Assembly (NCBI GenBank): GCA_017616895.1
Contig: JAFZXE010000003.1
Span: 1 to 64,000, forward strand
Direction of reading: 5' to 3'
Length of the DNA stretch: 64,000 bases
From: Bacteroidales bacterium
GTDB taxonomy: Bacteria; Bacteroidota; Bacteroidia; Bacteroidales; P3
The first letter of the stretch is position 1; each line of letters begins with the position of its first letter. Below the pieces are notes generated by a model. The model had not been told where the DNA came from and did no database searches. It was given only the letters and a program-made list of their open reading frames with translations. Below are positions 59,146-64,000 of this stretch, piece by piece. A program made the position numbers and the translations under genes.

Positions 59146-59191
59146 GCGTTAAGTATATCAATGGTTAAATAATTCAACAATAGGGTTTTGA

Positions 59192-60496
59192 ATGAACGAT
59201 ATAGAATATAAATCAGCAGCGGAGATAAAGTCTTTTCAGGAGGGCTTGCTTGCACAGGCGTTGCAGTATCTGCAGGCAAATTCGCCGTACTACAAACGAA
59301 TGTTTGCAGAAAAGTCTATAGATATCACCAAGATAACGAGGCTGGAGGACTTGCAGGCCATCCCGTTTACAGAGAAGAAAGACCTGCAGCTTTATAACGA
59401 CGACTTCCGCTGCTGCCCGAAAGAGAAGATAATTGACTATATAACAACATCTGGCACTCTCGGCGACCCCGTGACTTTCGGCTGCACGGAGAAAGACCTG
59501 CAGAGGCTGGCATACAACGAGCGCAAGTCGTTCCAGTGTGCGGGACTTGCTCCTGGAAACATAGTACAGCTCATGACAACGCTGGATAAGCGTTTCATGG
59601 CGGGGTTGGCATACTTCCTCGGTATCCGCGAATTGGGAGCGTCGGTGATACGCGTAGGCAACGGCATACCAGAACTGCAGTGGGACACAATCCGTCGCCT
59701 GCAGCCGGACACGCTTATGTGTGTGCCGTCGTTTATACTGAAACTGCTGCAATACGCTGAGGAGCACAACATCGACTATCGCGGTAGCAGTGTGCGCCGC
59801 ATTATCGGAATAGGAGAGGGGCTTCGTGAGCAGGATTTCAGCCTTAACCTGTTGGGGCGCCGCATAAAGGAAAAATGGGATGTGGATTTGTTTGCAACCT
59901 ATTCCTCAACCGAGATGGGGGCAACCTTCTCGGAATGTGAGTATGGTTTGGGCGGACATGTGCATCCAGAATTGATTATAGTTGAGATTATAGGAGAGGA
60001 TAACAAGCCCGTGGCTGACGGCGAAGTCGGCGAGATTGTGGTGACAACGCTCGGGGTGGAGGCGATGCCGCTGTTGCGTTTCCGCACAGGCGACATGGCG
60101 TCCAAGCATGTGGAGCAGTGCCGCTGCGGTCGCAACTCGTACCGCCTGTCGCCACTGGTGGGGCGCAAGAACAATATGATCAAGCTCAAAGGCACCACGC
60201 TTTATCCGCCTGCAATAAACGATGTGCTTGACAACTGTGGCTATGTCGAGAACTATTGTGTGGAGGTGCGCACCAGCGATGCCGGGACCGACGACGTGGT
60301 TGTGAAGATAAGCCTGAGAGGTGAGCAGGATTTCGACGTCGTGAAAGAGTTGAAGGATAGTTTCCGCTCTCGTATCAGGGTGGCACCGAACATCGAGGTG
60401 TTGTCCGACGACGAACTGCGCCGCATAATATTCCCGCCGAAAAGCCGCAAACCTGTGAAATTCATCGACACCCGCAACCATGGAAACAAGATTTGA
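59192..60496 (+). CDS. PaaK-like adenylate-forming ligase
   Basis: 434 aa. AMP-binding core YITTSGTLGDPVTFG (P-loop), ATYSSTEMGATFSECEYGLGGH, LLRFRTGDMA and GRKNNMIKLKGTTLYPPAIND. Close to phenylacetate-CoA ligase. With an aromatic ammonia-lyase elsewhere in the window, activation of coumarate or cinnamate is the likely task, as with the ligases of flexirubin clusters; this is inference. Overlaps the next gene by 17 bp. Confidence 0.9.
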   Translation: MNDIEYKSAAEIKSFQEGLLAQALQYLQANSPYYKRMFAEKSIDITKITRLEDLQAIPFTEKKDLQLYNDDFRCCPKEKIIDYITTSGTLGDPVTFGCTEKDLQRLAYNERKSFQCAGLAPGNIVQLMTTLDKRFMAGLAYFLGIRELGASVIRVGNGIPELQWDTIRRLQPDTLMCVPSFILKLLQYAEEHNIDYRGSSVRRIIGIGEGLREQDFSLNLLGRRIKEKWDVDLFATYSSTEMGATFSECEYGLGGHVHPELIIVEIIGEDNKPVADGEVGEIVVTTLGVEAMPLLRFRTGDMASKHVEQCRCGRNSYRLSPLVGRKNNMIKLKGTTLYPPAINDVLDNCGYVENYCVEVRTSDAGTDDVVVKISLRGEQDFDVVKELKDSFRSRIRVAPNIEVLSDDELRRIIFPPKSRKPVKFIDTRNHGNKI

Positions 60497-61598
60497 CGAC
60501 ATACGACACTATACCGACGCTGAGATGCTTCAGGCGTTAAAACGCATTGAGCAATTTCCAGAGCTCAAGCCTGTTGCAGCATACGCTTTCCCAGACCTGT
60601 CCTACGAGGAGTTCATCGAGCTTCTTGATAGCATAAAGAGTACTGCAGACCTCCAACACAGGGTGATGGTATGCGGCATGAGGAGCGTTATAGCCAAGAC
60701 TATGACGTCGTTCACATTCTCAGGATTGGAGAATATTCAGCCGGGCAAGGCTTACCTCTATATCTCCAACCATCGCGATATCGTACTCGATGCCTACCTG
60801 CTTCAGTGCATCCTTGACACTCACGGAATGTCAACCACCCGCATTACCTTCGGCTCGAATCTCATGAAGAACGAGTTTTTGCGTGAACTGGGGTTATGCA
60901 ACAAGATGTTCCGAACAGAACGCGGCGGTACGGCAAAAGGCTTCTACGCCGCACTTGCGCACCTTTCGGACTATATCAACAACTCCATACTGAACGATAA
61001 CGAGTCTATCTGGATTGCCCAACGAGGCGGGCGCACCAAGGATGGCCTCGACGTTACCGACCCCGCACTAATTAAAATGCTCGGTATGGCGTCGCCGTAT
61101 AGTGATCTTGTGGCGGCATACGGTAGTCTCAACATTGTGCCACTCTCCATATCGTACGAGTGGGAGCCTTGCGATAGTTTGAAGGCTATAGAGCGTTGCA
61201 AGACCATTGACGGAAAGTATGTGAAAGCCGAAAACGAGGATCTCATCAGTGTTGTGACGGGTATCACACAGCCGAAAGGCACTGTGCATCTTTCTATCGG
61301 AAAACCCATAACTATCGAGGATTTGATTGAGATGCCTTCGACACGCAACGATTTCTGTGATGCCTTGGCTGCGATGCTTGACACCAAAATCAACGCTGGC
61401 TACCATCTTTCGCCAAACAACTATATCGCCTGCGACATCATGAACGGCAACGACAGTCACTTGGACAAATATACGCCAGAACAGTTTGCCGCATTCCAAA
61501 GCCGTCTCGACAATGTTTTGAGCGAAACCCCGTCGGTTGACATAGAAAAACTGCGCAGGTATTTCCTTGAGATATACGCCTGCGCAGTGAGAAACTGA
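60480..61598 (+). CDS. PlsC-like acyltransferase
   Basis: 372 aa. NHRDIVLDAYLLQ (H-x4-D, about residue 98), FRTERGGTAKGFYAAL and ESIWIAQRGGRTKDGLD are the motifs of 1-acylglycerol-3-phosphate-type acyltransferases; the part before it (FPELKPVAAYAFPDLSYEEF) is a helical extension seen in Bacteroidota. Third acyltransferase of the pathway set. It may build the lipid anchor. Last gene of the run, convergent with glmS. Confidence 0.88.
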   Translation: METRFDDIRHYTDAEMLQALKRIEQFPELKPVAAYAFPDLSYEEFIELLDSIKSTADLQHRVMVCGMRSVIAKTMTSFTFSGLENIQPGKAYLYISNHRDIVLDAYLLQCILDTHGMSTTRITFGSNLMKNEFLRELGLCNKMFRTERGGTAKGFYAALAHLSDYINNSILNDNESIWIAQRGGRTKDGLDVTDPALIKMLGMASPYSDLVAAYGSLNIVPLSISYEWEPCDSLKAIERCKTIDGKYVKAENEDLISVVTGITQPKGTVHLSIGKPITIEDLIEMPSTRNDFCDALAAMLDTKINAGYHLSPNNYIACDIMNGNDSHLDKYTPEQFAAFQSRLDNVLSETPSVDIEKLRRYFLEIYACAVRN

Positions 61599-61614
61599 TT
61601 CTTTTCGGGGGCTC

Positions 61615-63477
61615 TTATTCCACTGTCACGCTCTTGGCGAGATTGCGTGGTTGGTCAACATTACGCCCTTTGGCTACTGCTACATAGTACGATAGCAGTT
61701 GCAACGGCAGCACGGCCAGCAAGGGGACGAAGCAGTCGCGAGTGTCGGGTATCACAAAACAGTAGTCGCTAAGTTCGCGTACTGTCTTGTCGCCGTCGGT
61801 TACGATGGAGATAATCTTGCCATGACGCGATTTGATTTCCTGTATGTTGCTCACTATCTTGTCATACATGCCGCGTTTCGGGGCAATCACCACCACCGGC
61901 ATCTCCTCGTCAACGAGTGCGATGGGGCCGTGTTTCATCTCGGCTGCCGGATAGCCTTCGGCGTGGATGTAGCTTATCTCTTTCAGCTTTAGAGCTCCCT
62001 CCAGTGCCACGGGATAGTTGTAGCCGCGTCCCAGATATAGAAAGTTCTTGCAGTAGGTGAACATCTGGGCAAAGTTGTCGATTCCTTTGTTGTTATCCAG
62101 CGTCCACTGCATCTTCTCGGGGATATTGTTAAGCTCATCGACCAACATGGTGTACATCTCGTCGCTCAGAGTCTTCTTCTCCTTGGCGATGGCGAGTCCT
62201 ATGAGCGACAGCGTGATCACCTGTCCGGTGAAGGCTTTGGTCGAGGCGACACCTATCTCGGGTCCCACGTGGATATATGTGCCGCTTTCAGCCGCTCTTG
62301 CTATCGACGAGCCAATGACGTTGCAGACGCCATAGATGAAGGCGCCGCTTTCTTTGGCGAGCTGTATTGCCGCCAAGGTGTCGGCTGTCTCGCCCGACTG
62401 CGACACAGCTATCATCACATCGTCGGGGAATATCACTGGGTTGCGGTAGCGGAACTCCGACGCATATTCCACCTCCACGGGTATGTGTGCTGCCTCTTCG
62501 ATGAAATACTTGCCTATCAACGCTGCATGCCACGAGGTGCCGCAGGCGCAGATGATGATGCGGCGCGCTTTGAGGAACTTGTCCTTATGGTCGATGATGC
62601 CGCTGAGGACAACGTCTTTGTGGCGTTGGTCGATACGGCTGCCGATGCAGGTGCGCATGGCTTTGGGCTGTTCAAAAATCTCTTTGAGCATGAAGTGCGG
62701 ATAGCCGCCTTTCTCCAACTGGTCGAGAGTTACCTGCAGCGTCTGCAGCTGTGGGGTCTGCTGAACGTTGTTCAGGTTGGTTATCGCATAGCTTCCGTCG
62801 CGGTTGAGCACTACAATCTCTTCGTCTTTCAGATAGACCACCTGGTCGGTGTATTCGATTATCGGCGTCGCATCGCTGCCGAGGAAGAACTCTGGGGTTT
62901 CGCCATCTTTGGTTCCACCTATTCCAACAATCAGAGGGCTGCCTTTGCGTGCCGCTATAATACGGTTGGGATTGGTTTTGTCAAGTATCGCAATGGCGTA
63001 TGCGCCCACCACGTTCTTCAGCGCCAGATGTACGGCTCTCACGAGGTCGCACCCGTGCGACTCCTTCATATATTCCACCAGCTCGACCAGCACCTCGGTG
63101 TCGGTCTCGCTTTCAAACTTGTATCCGTGCTTTATCAGCACTTCTCTAAGGGTCTTGTAGTTCTCGATGATGCCGTTGTGTACCAGCGCTAGCGTTTTAG
63201 ATTGCGAGTAGTGAGGGTGTGCGTTCACTACGTTCGGCTCTCCGTGTGTCGCCCAGCGGGTATGCGCAATGCCGATTGTTCCGGTTGTGTCTTTGTCGGC
63301 CACAGACTCCTCCAGCGCAGAGACCTTTCCCTTCGCCTTATACACCGACAGCTCTCGCTCACCGTTTATCAGTGCGATTCCTGCACTGTCATATCCGCGA
63401 TATTCCAATCTATGAAGTCCTTTAATCAGGATTTCGTAAGCCTCTTTCGGCCCGATATATCCAACTATTCCGCACAT
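61615..63477 (-). CDS. glmS: Glutamine-fructose-6-phosphate aminotransferase
   Basis: 620 aa. Makes glucosamine-6-phosphate, the entry to peptidoglycan and LPS. Class II amidotransferase domain begins CGIVGYIGPKEAYEIL (nucleophile Cys2), with HTRWATHGEPNVVNAHPH; two SIS domains follow (CGTSWHAALIGKYFIEE, YNYPVALEGALKLKEISYIH), and it ends PRNLAKSVTVE. Complete length for the family. Confidence 0.97.
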   Translation of the reverse strand: MCGIVGYIGPKEAYEILIKGLHRLEYRGYDSAGIALINGERELSVYKAKGKVSALEESVADKDTTGTIGIAHTRWATHGEPNVVNAHPHYSQSKTLALVHNGIIENYKTLREVLIKHGYKFESETDTEVLVELVEYMKESHGCDLVRAVHLALKNVVGAYAIAILDKTNPNRIIAARKGSPLIVGIGGTKDGETPEFFLGSDATPIIEYTDQVVYLKDEEIVVLNRDGSYAITNLNNVQQTPQLQTLQVTLDQLEKGGYPHFMLKEIFEQPKAMRTCIGSRIDQRHKDVVLSGIIDHKDKFLKARRIIICACGTSWHAALIGKYFIEEAAHIPVEVEYASEFRYRNPVIFPDDVMIAVSQSGETADTLAAIQLAKESGAFIYGVCNVIGSSIARAAESGTYIHVGPEIGVASTKAFTGQVITLSLIGLAIAKEKKTLSDEMYTMLVDELNNIPEKMQWTLDNNKGIDNFAQMFTYCKNFLYLGRGYNYPVALEGALKLKEISYIHAEGYPAAEMKHGPIALVDEEMPVVVIAPKRGMYDKIVSNIQEIKSRHGKIISIVTDGDKTVRELSDYCFVIPDTRDCFVPLLAVLPLQLLSYYVAVAKGRNVDQPRNLAKSVTVE

Positions 63478-63513
63478 ATTGTTTTGTTGTTATGTTAGAA
63501 CGTTTGATTCTTA

Positions 63514-64000
63514 CTATTTGCTGCTGACGACTCCTTGTTTGATATACTCTTCCAGCAGCCGTTGCACATATTTTCCAAACACGTCGAACTCGATATTAAC
63601 CACTGTGCCGGGTTTGAAATTATGGAAGTTCGTCACCTTGTAGGTGTATGGGATTATGGCTACCGAGAACATCCCTTTCTCGCTATCGACTACCGTAAGG
63701 CTCACTCCGTTTATGGATATGCTTCCCTTCGGCACAGTTATAGAGGGTGCGTTCTTGGCGTCGTATTCGAAGTAGAACCGCCAGCTTCCGTTGTCATCGA
63801 CGACCTTGGTACATTTGGCCGTCTGATCGACATGTCCTTGCACGATGTGCCCGTCGAAACGTCCGTCCATACGCATCGAGCGCTCCACGTTGACTTCCGT
63901 GCCCACCTGCCAGGTGCCGAGGTTGGTCTTCAGCATCGTCTCGTCCATCGCGGTCACCACGTATTGCTTCTTTGCCTTATCGACCTTCACCACCGTGAGG
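63514..64000 (-). CDS. ribE: Riboflavin synthase alpha chain, N-terminus cut by the window edge
   Basis: About 162 codons are visible. The first lumazine-binding repeat is cut before LTVVKVDKAKKQ; then TAMDETMLKTNLGTW, SMRMDGRFDGHIVQGHVDQTAK, GSISINGVSLTVVD and IPYTYKVTNFHNFKPG of the second repeat are present. Disproportionates two lumazine molecules to riboflavin. A GTG at 63993 could be read as a start but lies inside the conserved domain, so the true start is beyond 64000. Confidence 0.93.
   Translation of the reverse strand, partial: LTVVKVDKAKKQYVVTAMDETMLKTNLGTWQVGTEVNVERSMRMDGRFDGHIVQGHVDQTAKCTKVVDDNGSWRFYFEYDAKNAPSITVPKGSISINGVSLTVVDSEKGMFSVAIIPYTYKVTNFHNFKPGTVVNIEFDVFGKYVQRLLEEYIKQGVVSSK

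Overview
The window looks like a chromosome segment from a member of the Bacteroidota, most likely Bacteroidales. The signs are promoters of the Bacteroidota type (TTTG, about 18-19 bases, then TAnnTTTG) ahead of most transcription units, a tmRNA whose tag reads GENNYALAA, and family content typical of the group: two C69 dipeptidases, a DUF2723 membrane protein, a BatA/vWA protein, DUF4369-thioredoxin, a four-subunit 2-oxoacid:ferredoxin oxidoreductase and aryl-polyene/flexirubin-like genes. I cannot name a genus.

Layout. 1-6990 is a type II-C CRISPR-Cas locus. The 3' end of an array (47-bp repeats, read rightward) faces a leftward cas9 - four-helix-bundle gene - cas1 - cas2 operon, with a perfect 34-bp palindromic terminator between them; the tracrRNA lies just upstream of cas9. 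The extra four-helix-bundle gene, with a 6 x 9-bp repeat array in front of it, is the most unusual part. 7000-16900 holds housekeeping and envelope genes: S41 protease, thioredoxin-like protein, Nudix hydrolase, Mrp, NifU, cobalamin adenosyltransferase, DUF2520, DUF2723 and LptE. 16900-21940 holds two tandem C69 peptidases, PrsW, tRNA-Ala and YraN.

21987-34082 is a leftward operon of 14 genes for an aryl-polyene or flexirubin-type pigment lipid: aromatic amino-acid ammonia-lyase, ketoreductase, ketosynthases including a KS/chain-length-factor fusion, two ACPs, two dehydratase-type hotdog proteins, thioesterase, LpxL-like acyltransferase and methyltransferase. The genes such a pathway would still need (LolA-like carrier, glycosyltransferase, MMPL exporter fused to an acyltransferase, PaaK-like aryl ligase, further acyltransferase) lie 19 kb away at 53.3-61.6 kb on the other strand, so the pathway is probably split into two operons. 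Between them are an operon of three unrecognised secreted or anchored proteins, the kor operon, three small lipoproteins, nitroreductase, BatA, endonuclease III, an EEP phosphatase, tRNA-Asp with tmRNA, an AlkD-like protein, an alanine symporter and a radical SAM gene. The window ends with glmS and a cut-off riboflavin synthase gene.

The most striking non-genic feature is that many intergenic spaces hold short degenerate tandem arrays whose unit length (7, 8, 9 or 11 bp) and consensus define families shared between distant loci. Two 11-bp-phased arrays 33 kb apart share a 59-bp head with only two differences. A separate palindromic mini-element (GTGCGTGCCCGCAC core) occurs in the MMPL gene, where it adds in-frame peptide inserts, and again directly after the thioredoxin gene. 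These repeats appear to have supplied a linker in a gene fusion, at least one start codon, and inserts in a transporter.
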